A stretch of DNA of 13,763 bases from Kiritimatiellales bacterium (GCA_030588285.1 JAUUYK010000003.1:1-13763), one strand, 5' to 3'; counted from the stretch's first letter, positions 5,759-13,731 are shown. Made by a program: numbers and translations. Notes: generated by a model not told the origin, from the letters alone.

Positions 5759-8700
5759 GGCTGAGTAGTTTGGTGATTGTGGTGTCGGCGCTACCCTCAT
5801 CTTTTTTAAAGATGTAGATGTGTTTGTAGTCCTGCTCATTGTGCGAGTTGGGCGATCCATTAATCATGCAAATCCCCCGCTCGGCGGCAAAGTTGATCAG
5901 GCTGGCCACATTGCTATCGTGCAGAATGCCCACTTCATCCACCAGACAGTGCAACCGAGTCGACTCGGACTGTTTTCGAGTTCCTGTTTTAAAGATGTTC
6001 AACAGGTTGATGTAGATCATTGATTTCACAAGCACATCGGTCCCGTTCGATCCCACATTTGCAAGGCTACTGACCCAATTTGTGTCGTTTTCGTTTTCAC
6101 AAATGCGGAATTCCAGATCGAGCGCATCTTCGAGTTTTAATTTTGTATTCTTTGACTGCCCCATCTGCACGCGGAGCTGATCCAATAGCTCAACGGCTTT
6201 TTCATCATGCCCACTATCTCCCCGGTTAAATAGATCCAGCTCACCGAAGCTCATGTGATTTTCGGTCTGAAATTGGCAGATTTCACGAAGCACCTGAAAA
6301 ATACGATTCCCACTCTCCTGGAGTCGCATCTCAATACTGCGCACCACCCCCACGAAATTGGAGTTTCTGAAATCCCCATTGATCTTATGAATCACTCGAT
6401 GCACTTCGCCTTCGCGCTGAAGCAATCGATTCGTTTCGTTTACAATGGCTTCAAGAACCATGGAATATTTCCGGGTCACTTCGGTTTTTAGCGTAATGAT
6501 TTTCTGCTCGCGCACAAATTCAGCCAGCGTTTCCGCAAAGGTTCTAAAACCGGCCTCGCCCACCAAATGAACTTCGAAACCGAGGCAATTCCCCTCGCTA
6601 AATCGACCCGAAAGCGCCGTGATTCGCTCCGTCAATTTCTTGAATTGCTTTTCAAATTTCCACGCCAGATTTTGCAATTCACTAATCCACTCACCACAAT
6701 TAGCCTCTTCCGCTTGATCGTGATGACAAATGAATGATTTAAATGACACAAAAATATCTTCCCGCTCAAATTTTTCAAAGGCGGCCACTTCAGTCGACAT
6801 CCGCTGATGTTCCTCTTGAAGAAACTTTAATTTGGTCGATCGTTCGCAAAGCTGTTCCTGCTCTTGTCGGATACGATGTTCAAAGCGGTCAACTTGATGC
6901 GCTAGCTTATTTTCCAGCTGGCCACGCTCGCGCTGGAATTCGGGGAGTTTATCTATCCAGTCGCATTTATCTTTTTCATAAAAAATACGCCTCTTTTCAT
7001 TCTTCCGAATTTCCTGCAGCACGTATTTCAGTCGGCTCTCCTGATTTTCCAGTGTGGCCACCTTCTGCGCATCCACACCCTCTTTTTGAAGCACAACCGC
7101 TCGTTCTCCATAAAGCGAGTCTTGTTGTTTTTTCAGCCACCTCTGCTGCTCGACCATCTTCTGTTCGGCCTCATCGACACGCTGTTGAATTCCTTTTTTC
7201 AGCCCCTTTACATCCCGATTAAAGTCGGTATTTATTCGTTTTTTCTCCGCCGCCTTCTTCTCCATCAGATCGGTAATAAGCCCCGCCAGCTCCTTCACCT
7301 GAGCACAAATTTTATATCTTTTCTCCTCCAGTCCGCGCTGTTGCTCCGCTCGTTTTTCATCCTCTTTTTCGCGGCGGTTTTGTTGAGCCAATTGGTTGCG
7401 CTCCAACTCGCGCTCCAATTTAAAAATATCCATCGAGGCGGTCTTCATCGAGTCCTGCAACTCTCGGAGTTTTCGATTATACTGCTGCAACAACCGATCT
7501 TGCGCGGCTCGGCTTTCCGTGAGTTGCTTTTCAATCTTTTTTGCAAGTACTTCGCGCGCCTTTTCTGCCAAAGAAATTTCTTCCTGCAACCCAGTTTTAG
7601 ATAACGTGCCCTCCGGCAGGTGCTCTAGATTTAAGTCCATTCCATAGAGCGATCCACCCCCACACTTTTGTGGATTCAATCCGGAGTGAAGCAACACATC
7701 AGAACTCACCACCTTTCCAATGGTCTTGCCCCACCCCTCCACCTGATCATCCAGAAATTCTAACAACGAACCATTGAGCGCATCCAACTTCGCGTTTCGA
7801 TCCATCAACCGCGCCTGCACAACTTGGCGTTCGTCCGTGAGTGGGCGCAACGTATTTTCGCCTTCGATCTTCGCCATTTTTTGGCGATCTTCCGCTTCGC
7901 GCTGTTGAGCTTCGATGGCCGCACTCATCTGCTGCTTCGTCGCTTGCATACGAATCAGCTGCCGCTCCAATTCCAACCCACACTCTTCAACTCTTTTTTG
8001 TTCGTCTTTAAAAAATCGAACATTATCGAGCCCGCGCAGTTCAAACTCTAACTCCTTCAGCGTATGCTCCGCCTCGGATTTACTGATGTGATATCCACCA
8101 CTATTTTCTTCGTAGTCGAGGTCAATCGCGATCATCTGCTTCTCATAATTCTTCCGCGCCGCATCCAACTCCTCGCGCTGATGGTCTTTAAAGTCGCTTA
8201 GTTCTGCGCGGGTTTGTTGCAGGTGCAGGTGGCATTCATTTTCCAGTTTTTGCGCTGCAATTTCAAACTGCTGTTCCTGCTGTTCTACCTGCGCAGTCAG
8301 CACCCGAAGTTGCTCATGGCAATGCTTCAATTCCTGCTCCAGCTGCGAGGCTTTTTGAGCCTCTTCTAGCAACGCTTCAATCCCCATCTCCGCATAATCG
8401 CGGGTCAACTTGTTGGCCCGGGCAATATCCTTTTTCACACCGGCCAACCGATTATCGATCCGCCGCTTTTCGGTATCGAACTGATCCCGCACCGCTTTCA
8501 ATTTTTCCCGTTGCTGTTGCTCGGCTTTAGATTCTTCGGCGATCTGCCCATCCAGCACGCGCACCTGTCCCCGCGCCCGATTAAATGCCGCGCCAATTTT
8601 CCAAGCACTTTCGCGTTGGCGCTCCTCCAGCTCAACCACGGCAGCATAGGCCGAAACGATCTGCTCCGCCTGCGCTTCATTACGCTGATATTCCATCACA

Positions 8701-9362
8701 TCCTCATAATGGTTCCGCGCCGTTTCTAAATGGTGCCGATTCGTCTCTAGATTAATTTCCACCGAATCATCGCTCAGCGAATCAATGATCGTTTTCTTGA
8801 TATAATCCCCATCCAAATTCGCATTGAGAAAGATGTTCGAAATGGTGCGCGGAATGGTGCTGTAGCTCTGCGTATTCTGCATCAAGGCATAGCGGCGCAT
8901 GGCTCGGTTCTCACCGTACAATATGTCGCGGTAGTCCGTTCGGTTATAAATGGCCCGCTCCACCTTAAAGCCCAGCTCCACCGCCTTGGCCATCAACTCC
9001 GTCTCACTCCGCGCACGCTTACCTTCAAGCGCCAGAGCCCGATCATATCCCCCGTCCACAAACCGAAAGCAGAGCTTGTTGTTTCGTTTGTAGAGCCAAA
9101 CGCAAAACCGCCGAGCCCCCGTCTGCACTTCATAAAAAATATAGGAATCCGCATACGGAAAATAATATTCTGCAAACGATTTTTTTTCTTTCGAAATCCC
9201 CAGCTTGCGCGATTCCGCGTTATAGAAATAGAGAATGGCTCGCAACAACGTGCTTTTCCCAGTTCCTTGCGTTCCGATAAAGTGAATATGGCCATCTAGC
9301 TCCACCTCTCGGTAGCGCACCTTCGCGCTATTCACCAAAACCATACGTCGCAACTGATTCAT
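5748..9362 (-). CDS. jetC: JetC/MksB-like SMC ATPase of a Wadjet-type system
   Basis: The 1204-residue protein has the SMC layout. The N-terminal ATPase lobe carries Walker A G30-T-Q-G-T-G-K36-S37-T38. A very long coiled coil, rich in Gln, Glu, Lys and Arg, runs from about 230 to 960. It is broken near 530-590 by a globular stretch (F-L-D-D-Q-V-E-G-W-G-K-T-I-G-K-V and C-G-G-G-S-L-Y-G-M-D-L), which I take as the hinge or hinge-like domain. The C-terminal lobe carries an ABC signature variant V-G1104-S-N-G-T1108 in place of LSGGQ, and Walker B L-H-C-L-V-D1142-E1143. The family drives ATP-dependent DNA loop extrusion. Walker A context G-T-Q-G-T-G-K-S differs from the D-N-G-S-G-K-S and P-N-G-A-G-K-S contexts of types I and II, so this is another branch, possibly type III. 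The start overlaps jetB by four bases (ATGA) with GAGG upstream. No frameshift is seen. Confidence 0.9.
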   Translation of the reverse strand: MNQLRRMVLVNSAKVRYREVELDGHIHFIGTQGTGKSTLLRAILYFYNAESRKLGISKEKKSFAEYYFPYADSYIFYEVQTGARRFCVWLYKRNNKLCFRFVDGGYDRALALEGKRARSETELMAKAVELGFKVERAIYNRTDYRDILYGENRAMRRYALMQNTQSYSTIPRTISNIFLNANLDGDYIKKTIIDSLSDDSVEINLETNRHHLETARNHYEDVMEYQRNEAQAEQIVSAYAAVVELEERQRESAWKIGAAFNRARGQVRVLDGQIAEESKAEQQQREKLKAVRDQFDTEKRRIDNRLAGVKKDIARANKLTRDYAEMGIEALLEEAQKASQLEQELKHCHEQLRVLTAQVEQQEQQFEIAAQKLENECHLHLQQTRAELSDFKDHQREELDAARKNYEKQMIAIDLDYEENSGGYHISKSEAEHTLKELEFELRGLDNVRFFKDEQKRVEECGLELERQLIRMQATKQQMSAAIEAQQREAEDRQKMAKIEGENTLRPLTDERQVVQARLMDRNAKLDALNGSLLEFLDDQVEGWGKTIGKVVSSDVLLHSGLNPQKCGGGSLYGMDLNLEHLPEGTLSKTGLQEEISLAEKAREVLAKKIEKQLTESRAAQDRLLQQYNRKLRELQDSMKTASMDIFKLERELERNQLAQQNRREKEDEKRAEQQRGLEEKRYKICAQVKELAGLITDLMEKKAAEKKRINTDFNRDVKGLKKGIQQRVDEAEQKMVEQQRWLKKQQDSLYGERAVVLQKEGVDAQKVATLENQESRLKYVLQEIRKNEKRRIFYEKDKCDWIDKLPEFQRERGQLENKLAHQVDRFEHRIRQEQEQLCERSTKLKFLQEEHQRMSTEVAAFEKFEREDIFVSFKSFICHHDQAEEANCGEWISELQNLAWKFEKQFKKLTERITALSGRFSEGNCLGFEVHLVGEAGFRTFAETLAEFVREQKIITLKTEVTRKYSMVLEAIVNETNRLLQREGEVHRVIHKINGDFRNSNFVGVVRSIEMRLQESGNRIFQVLREICQFQTENHMSFGELDLFNRGDSGHDEKAVELLDQLRVQMGQSKNTKLKLEDALDLEFRICENENDTNWVSSLANVGSNGTDVLVKSMIYINLLNIFKTGTRKQSESTRLHCLVDEVGILHDSNVASLINFAAERGICMINGSPNSHNEQDYKHIYIFKKDEGSADTTITKLLSHAS

Positions 9363-9910
9363 TCTCCGTCCTCGTCTTCAAAGATATTCACCGCCATCAC
9401 CATCTGCTCCATATAATCCCAGGCATCCAACAGCTTCCACGTCTGGCTCGCTTCGTTTTCGAGCGCGATGAACCCCTCTTTTTTTAACTCCTTAAACAAG
9501 GCATCTAGCTGCTCTGTATAGTTCCGAGCTCCCGCACCCCGCTGCAATGCGGCCAGTTGATCTTTCAGCGAACTATTAAGGTCGAGCTGCCCCGCAATAT
9601 CATGCGGCGAAAGGCGCGCACCCCGGCAGAGATCTTTGCGAAACGTGGTAAAGAAGGCGAGCATGTCCAGCCAACGAAGCGCTTTTACCACCTTGCGTTC
9701 CTTGCTCTGCGACTCCTCGCGGTCTCGGGAAAAATAGTAATAATTATTTCCGGTCTCCAGCCGATAACTGATCTCCAAAAATATTTTACATAGCCGCAGC
9801 TCATGCTCCTCCACATATTGATAAAGATCGCGCTCCTCGGAACCAATCGCATTCGAGCAAATAAATCCACCGCGACTCAACGCCTCAAAAACCTCCGCTG
9901 TTTTGCTCAT
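9359..9910 (-). CDS. jetB: JetB/MksE-like KITE subunit (DUF4194-like)
   Basis: The 183-residue, mostly helical protein lies between the kleisin and ATPase genes, the place of JetB/MksE. The N-terminus L-S-R-G-G-F-I-C-S followed by L-Y-Q-Y-V-E-E-H-E-L-R-L-C-K-I-F and the N-N-Y-Y-Y-F-S-R strand is the pattern of the first winged helix in DUF4194/MksE proteins. A second domain follows from about residue 70 (R-W-L-D-M-L-A-F-F), with a winged-helix-like end L-K-K-E-G-F-I-A-L-E-N at about 145-155 and an acidic tail E-D-E-D-G-E. In such complexes the subunit binds the kleisin as a dimer and contacts DNA. ATGA overlaps join it to jetA (9907-9910) and to jetC (9359-9362), so the three are translated from one message at linked rates. 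The assignment rests on length, order and the N-terminal pattern. Confidence 0.8.
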   Translation of the reverse strand: MSKTAEVFEALSRGGFICSNAIGSEERDLYQYVEEHELRLCKIFLEISYRLETGNNYYYFSRDREESQSKERKVVKALRWLDMLAFFTTFRKDLCRGARLSPHDIAGQLDLNSSLKDQLAALQRGAGARNYTEQLDALFKELKKEGFIALENEASQTWKLLDAWDYMEQMVMAVNIFEDEDGE

Positions 9911-11184
9911 CGCCTCTCTCCTTTCCCATAAATCAACGCCACTTCAAAATCACCCTGTTGCATCATCTCTTCGGAAAAATAGAACTCCGCCGCAAAACGC
10001 GAAGCCAACTGGCAAAAGACACCGATCCGCTGGGGCTCATCGATCGGCTCTTTAAAATCGTACTCCATTACAAAAGAGAACAGATCCCCACTACGTTTTA
10101 GAAAACTATTTTTTAGCACAAATAGATTAATGCGACGTTCGACCAACTCATCTTCACCCAGGGCCGATTCCGGCAATTCGCTCGCTCGGTTCTGTGCCAG
10201 AAAAGTACGATGTTTGAGCTTGGCGCGGACCTTCAGCACCAAAGCCTGCATCGATTCCTCTTCCTGAAGAGAGGAAACCGATAGCCGAGTACGCAACGGT
10301 TCAATCCGATCCAGCGGCAAACCCGCGCCCCGCCGAGCTAACCGATAAAAATCAGTCTGCTGCTGAAGATAGTGCTTATCCTTCAACATTTTTAAGCGCA
10401 ATACCTTTTCCACCACCGCCGCCCGTTTTTCAATATGGTTGAGATAGGCAATCACCTTATGCTGCACTTCAATCAGATTATGCAGGCTCTCCCGCAACAA
10501 CTTGCGTAGGCGATATACAATCTGCAAAAGCTCCTCATCCGAAGCCGTCCGGAAAAATAGCCCATCCTCCAGCATTTGGTGAACGGCCTTAATCACCCCC
10601 TCAAGCGCATCGCGCTGAACCCGAACATCCTCAAGCTTTGCTCGCTTCAACTCAAAATTACTCTCGGTGGTGTAGCTCTCCTCCATATTACCACGCAACG
10701 TTTTCACATTTAGGGCTGTAATACGGGTGATTCCCCGCAAATGCTTCTTTATTTTCAGCAGGTAACGCTCTTGTCGGTCTTTAAACCAATAGGCTTTAAA
10801 CTTTTTTATTTCGTCGAGATTTTCCTGAATATAGAGCACATGAACAGTCTCATCGACCTCCATATAGTCCCCGAAAAAATCCAATAACTGGGAGTCCAGC
10901 CCCACCAACCCCGGCGAGCGTACCAGAAGCCCATAGGCCGCCAAACGATCCAGCTTTTCCGATTGGTCATCCATCAACTCCAGCACCGCCTCTTCCGAGA
11001 CCGCCGTCATGCGCCGCTCAAATAGAGCAGAAAACAACGCCCGTTGCTGATAAAGTTCAACTAACAACTCCTCGATTTTATCGTATTTCGGCAAGAACCC
11101 TCCCCCACTAGGTAAGTGAAGAAAATACTGCACTTTGAATTCAGCAACCAGTTCTTTTTCAACTTGCACGCTTCCCCTCAACAC
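9907..11184 (-). CDS. jetA: JetA/MksF-like kleisin subunit
   Basis: The 425-residue protein is the first gene of the Jet operon. The N-terminal 90 residues look like a winged-helix domain, with a regular helix L-L-V-E-L-Y-Q-Q-R-A-L-F and D-R-L-A-A-Y-G-L-L-V-R-S. Next come long helices from about 100 to 280, rich in charged residues (the kleisin linker). The C-terminal part from about 340 (R-I-N-L-F-V-L-K-N-S-F) would be the second winged helix that binds the ATPase head. In Wadjet/Mks this subunit bridges the two JetC heads and carries JetB. The sequence alone is divergent; identification depends on operon position and fold pattern. The start used is GTG at 11184. A second GTG at 11169 (residue 6) is preceded at four bases by GAGGGG and may be the real start. 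Only 32 bases separate it from the divergent HIT gene. Confidence 0.75.
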   Translation of the reverse strand: MLRGSVQVEKELVAEFKVQYFLHLPSGGGFLPKYDKIEELLVELYQQRALFSALFERRMTAVSEEAVLELMDDQSEKLDRLAAYGLLVRSPGLVGLDSQLLDFFGDYMEVDETVHVLYIQENLDEIKKFKAYWFKDRQERYLLKIKKHLRGITRITALNVKTLRGNMEESYTTESNFELKRAKLEDVRVQRDALEGVIKAVHQMLEDGLFFRTASDEELLQIVYRLRKLLRESLHNLIEVQHKVIAYLNHIEKRAAVVEKVLRLKMLKDKHYLQQQTDFYRLARRGAGLPLDRIEPLRTRLSVSSLQEEESMQALVLKVRAKLKHRTFLAQNRASELPESALGEDELVERRINLFVLKNSFLKRSGDLFSFVMEYDFKEPIDEPQRIGVFCQLASRFAAEFYFSEEMMQQGDFEVALIYGKGERR

Positions 11185-11216
11185 TTCACCATCTACCCCC
11201 CATAAGGAATGAAATC
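11185..11216. promoter_or_regulatory. 32-base divergent gap between jetA and HIT genes
   Basis: The gap contains a run of six C (11196-11201, G on the jetA strand) and the AAGGAA ribosome site of the HIT gene (11204-11209). No good -35/-10 pair is visible for either direction, in the gap or in the first 100 bases of either gene. Promoters for both genes must therefore overlap coding sequence or be of a type I do not recognise. Confidence 0.4.
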
Positions 11217-11702
11217 ATGAAAAAGACGATCTGGGCGCCGTGGCGCATTGAATATATTTTGAGCGAGAAGACGGACGGCTGTTTTCTCTGCACGCTTTTT
11301 GCGGCCGATAACGATCGCGATAATCTTTTATTAAAGCGGGGGAAAACCTGCGCGGTGGTGATGAATCGGTTTCCGTATACGGGCGGCCATTTGATGGTTA
11401 CCCCCTACCGCCACCTTGAACACCTGAAGGATATGACGGCGGAGGAACGGCTGGAAATGGCGGACCTCACGATCGAGGCCGTCGAAATTTTGAAGGCGGA
11501 GCTGAAACCCGATGGGCTGAACCTTGGCTATAATCTTGGCGCGGCCGCCGGAGCGGGGCTTAAAGATCACGTCCACCAACACATTGTTCCCCGCTGGGTT
11601 GGTGACACCAACTTTATGCCGGTACTCGCCGATACCCGCGTGATGCCGCAGGCATTGCTGGAACAATACGATATTCTCGCGCCCCTTTTCGCGGGTGCTT
11701 AG
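11217..11702 (+). CDS. HIT-family nucleotide phosphorylase/hydrolase (Ap4A phosphorylase-like)
   Basis: The 161-residue protein carries the histidine-triad motif D117-H118-V-H120-Q-H122, in which the middle His is the nucleophile that forms a nucleotidyl intermediate. It is followed by I-V-P-R-W-V-G-D-T-N-F-M, a segment typical of the branch containing mycobacterial Ap4A phosphorylase. The N-terminus W-A-P-W-R-I-E-Y-I and the C22-F-L-C25 pair, a probable half zinc site, also fit this branch. The likely substrates are diadenosine polyphosphates or adenylyl conjugates; the exact reaction is inferred. The upstream AAGGAA ribosome site supports the ATG at 11217. The gene is divergent from the Jet operon and is followed, after the repeat at 11713-11740, by a Nudix gene, another enzyme family that acts on nucleoside diphosphate derivatives. 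Confidence 0.88.
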   Translation: MKKTIWAPWRIEYILSEKTDGCFLCTLFAADNDRDNLLLKRGKTCAVVMNRFPYTGGHLMVTPYRHLEHLKDMTAEERLEMADLTIEAVEILKAELKPDGLNLGYNLGAAAGAGLKDHVHQHIVPRWVGDTNFMPVLADTRVMPQALLEQYDILAPLFAGA

Positions 11703-11712
11703 CAGGTTTAAA

Positions 11713-11740
11713 ATCCATGTAATCCGAGAAATCGGTGGAT
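11713..11740. repeat. GATT-rich palindrome (copy 2, inverted, shorter)
   Basis: The 28 bases begin ATCCA and end TGGAT, forming an imperfect inverted repeat. The reverse complement begins ATCCACCGATTTC, identical over 13 bases to the left end of copy 1 (2607-2619). Both copies also border an A-rich end (ATGGATT followed by A or T runs). It lies in the 66-base gap between the HIT and Nudix genes. It appears to be a shortened member of the same dispersed family. Confidence 0.65.
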
Positions 11741-11768
11741 AAAACAGATAACGACCAGAGCAAGCCCT

Positions 11769-12314
11769 ATGCATCGATCCAATCTACTCCAATTGCTCCA
11801 TTCCTATTCCGCTCAGTGGAAAGACGAAGCGGCAACCGTCCGGCGGATGGTCGATTTTATCGAAGCGCACTCCAACTGTTTTGAACGCAGCTTATCCATC
11901 GGTCATATCACGGGATCGGCCTGGGTGGTTAACCGGGCGGGAACCCATGTTTTGCTGACGCACCATAAAAAGCTGGATCGATGGTTGCAGCTCGGCGGTC
12001 ATGCGGATGGAAATTCCAATCTGCTTGAGGTCGCTCAACGGGAGGCCGATGAAGAATCGGGGTTGCCCGGTCTAAAACCGATTTCCGACGAAATTTTTGA
12101 TCTTGATATTCACCTGATTCCTGAGCGAAAAAGTGAGCCGGCCCATTATCACTATGACATCCGTTTTATTTTCCAAGCCGTAGAAACCGACGCATATGTG
12201 GTTAGCGATGAATCGCACGATTTAGCCTGGGTGGAGATCGCAGGTCTGGGCGATTTTACCGCGGAGGCATCGATGCTTCGTATGGCGAATAAAACCAAGC
12301 GTTATCCGATGTAA
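11769..12314 (+). CDS. Nudix hydrolase
   Basis: The 181-residue protein carries a Nudix box at about residues 77-99: G-G-H-A-D-G-N-S then L-L-E-V-A-Q and the catalytic R-E-A-D-E-E-S-G-L. In the consensus G-x5-E-x7-REUxEExGU, the first Glu is replaced by Ser, while the metal-binding R-E-x-x-E-E core is intact, so activity is likely. The preceding segment G-S-A-W-V-V-N and the L-D-R-W-L-Q-L-G-G-H-A-D entry are usual for hydrolases of this subgroup. The substrate cannot be read from sequence. The N-terminal 45 residues form a helical extension (M-V-D-F-I-E-A-H). The ribosome site is weak. It follows the HIT gene by 66 bases, with a palindromic repeat between, so the pair may be an operon. Its last 13 bases overlap the convergent acyl-CoA dehydrogenase gene. 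Confidence 0.88.
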   Translation: MHRSNLLQLLHSYSAQWKDEAATVRRMVDFIEAHSNCFERSLSIGHITGSAWVVNRAGTHVLLTHHKKLDRWLQLGGHADGNSNLLEVAQREADEESGLPGLKPISDEIFDLDIHLIPERKSEPAHYHYDIRFIFQAVETDAYVVSDESHDLAWVEIAGLGDFTAEASMLRMANKTKRYPM

Positions 12315-13687
12315 GGGAATTCGGCGGCATGGGCGGCCATGGATTGCTTGGCAATCCGCAAGCCATCTTCCACCGGCTCTCCAGCGGAGGCTTCGCGTTC
12401 CAGTATGGCCTGCGTCAGCAACCAGGAGATGAGTTTTCCGCATAGCACTTTTTGCCGTTGGGAAATTTCATTTTTCGCCACGAGAACCTCCCGAACGGCC
12501 GGCGGAATGTCGGAGGAAAGTTTCAGGCCATATCGTTCCAATTCTAGCCCGATTGTTTCAAAATCAACGCCACCAAAACGATTAAGCAAAATGTCATACA
12601 TATTTTCCAATAGCACATCGTTGCTTCCTTCAAAAATCTGAAAGGGGCGGGCATCGGTGAACGCGCGGCCCACGACATGGTTTCGCTTGTATCCCGCCGC
12701 CGCAAAAACCTGTAGGGCCGAATCGGCCGCCGCCGAAAGGCTGTTCGTCGAAATTACTTTGGAGGCATTGGCCAAAATATAATCGTCGGAAACATCATCG
12801 TGAAGATCCGACCAATAGCCGGTGAAATGCCACAAACTTTGATTCACCTGCTGCATACCGCGCAGACCGGAAAGGCGATACTGAACTTGATCGTAGGTGG
12901 CAATTGGTTTTCCGAAAGAGCGGCGTGTGTTGACCCGTTCGGTTAACTCATCGACCAAGCGGCGACACTGTCCTGCCGCAATGGCCGACACCCCCATTCG
13001 GCTCCGGAAAAGGGTATCCAAGACTCCGCGGAGCACACTTCCTCCGGCGGGGGTAATGATATGGGCCTCGGGCACGCAGACCGTTGTGTAGCGGGTTTGA
13101 CCATAGGTGATCGGTTGCAGTCCGAGCGCATCAAAATATTCTTCCACGGCCACGCCTTTGGAGGCGAGCGGGACATAGACCATCGCCATGCGCCGCGTCA
13201 ATTTGCCATTCTTTTTGACCCGTGCGGCGACCAGCCAGTGCTCCGCACGACCGGTTAATCCACCCCAACACTTGACTCCGTTGAGTCTGCTTTTTTTATC
13301 GATGGTTTCAAGCGTGGTATTCAGTCCAAAAATATCGGTGCCCCCGGTCGGTTCGGTAATCATCATTCCGCCGAGTTCCGTGCTGCCCAAAAACCGAGGG
13401 AGCACCGTGGCGTTGAGCTCCGCGGAAGCCAGTCGCGCCATGGGTCGCAAAAAAAGCGACCCCGTGATGCCCACGGCGAGCCCAAGAGGCAGACAGTGAT
13501 ACGAAACCGTATCTAACAAATCCATGCAGATGGCCGAGCTCTTAAAGGTGCCGCCGTAATTGGTTGGAATAAAATTATGAAGCGGCCCCAGTTTCAGAAA
13601 ATCGCGGAGCATATCTTCATCGAACGAGGGATAGTCCGGCTTGGCGGCAAAATAATCTTGAAGGAAATGGTCGATTTTATCGTGCAT
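12302..13687 (-). CDS. Acyl-CoA dehydrogenase-family flavoprotein
   Basis: The 461-residue protein has the acyl-CoA dehydrogenase fold markers. These are an N-terminal helical domain with F-I-P-T-N-Y-G-G at 39-46; the FAD-contacting M-I-T111-E-P-T-G-G-T-D; the middle beta domain with N-G-V-K-C-W-G-G; and the R255-R-S-F-G-K-P-I helix. The C-terminal F-Q-I-F-E353-G-S-N-D-V follows, with Glu at the place of the catalytic base of medium-chain enzymes. It would oxidise an acyl-CoA at C2-C3, passing electrons to an electron-transfer flavoprotein; the chain length or branched substrate is not known. About 90 residues after the F-E-G-S-N-D motif form a longer tail than in 380-residue family members. 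The ATG follows a TAGGGAT ribosome site. An AT-rich upstream region ends at the window edge; a TATAAA hexamer (13754-13749 on this strand) could be a -10 box whose -35 is outside. The 3' end overlaps the Nudix gene. Confidence 0.88.
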   Translation of the reverse strand: MHDKIDHFLQDYFAAKPDYPSFDEDMLRDFLKLGPLHNFIPTNYGGTFKSSAICMDLLDTVSYHCLPLGLAVGITGSLFLRPMARLASAELNATVLPRFLGSTELGGMMITEPTGGTDIFGLNTTLETIDKKSRLNGVKCWGGLTGRAEHWLVAARVKKNGKLTRRMAMVYVPLASKGVAVEEYFDALGLQPITYGQTRYTTVCVPEAHIITPAGGSVLRGVLDTLFRSRMGVSAIAAGQCRRLVDELTERVNTRRSFGKPIATYDQVQYRLSGLRGMQQVNQSLWHFTGYWSDLHDDVSDDYILANASKVISTNSLSAAADSALQVFAAAGYKRNHVVGRAFTDARPFQIFEGSNDVLLENMYDILLNRFGGVDFETIGLELERYGLKLSSDIPPAVREVLVAKNEISQRQKVLCGKLISWLLTQAILEREASAGEPVEDGLRIAKQSMAAHAAEFPYIG

Positions 13688-13731
13688 AATTATCCCTATC
13701 TTTTTTTTTAAATCCCAGCGCGATTTTCAGA

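Noticed and set aside
5759..5860. Longer jetD N-terminus starting at the ATG at 5860
   Set aside because: The 34 extra residues are Ser/Thr-rich and lie entirely over jetC coding sequence; the ATG at 5758 gives the short overlap usual in this operon.
6743..7222. 159-codon + strand frame antisense to jetC
   Set aside because: Composition is that of an antisense shadow and jetC is intact across the region.
7086..7604. 172-codon + strand reading frame rich in Leu and Phe, like a membrane protein
   Set aside because: It is antisense to the jetC coiled coil. The Gln/Glu/Lys/Arg codons of a coiled coil read as Leu/Phe/Ser on the opposite strand, and there is no ribosome site or family resemblance.
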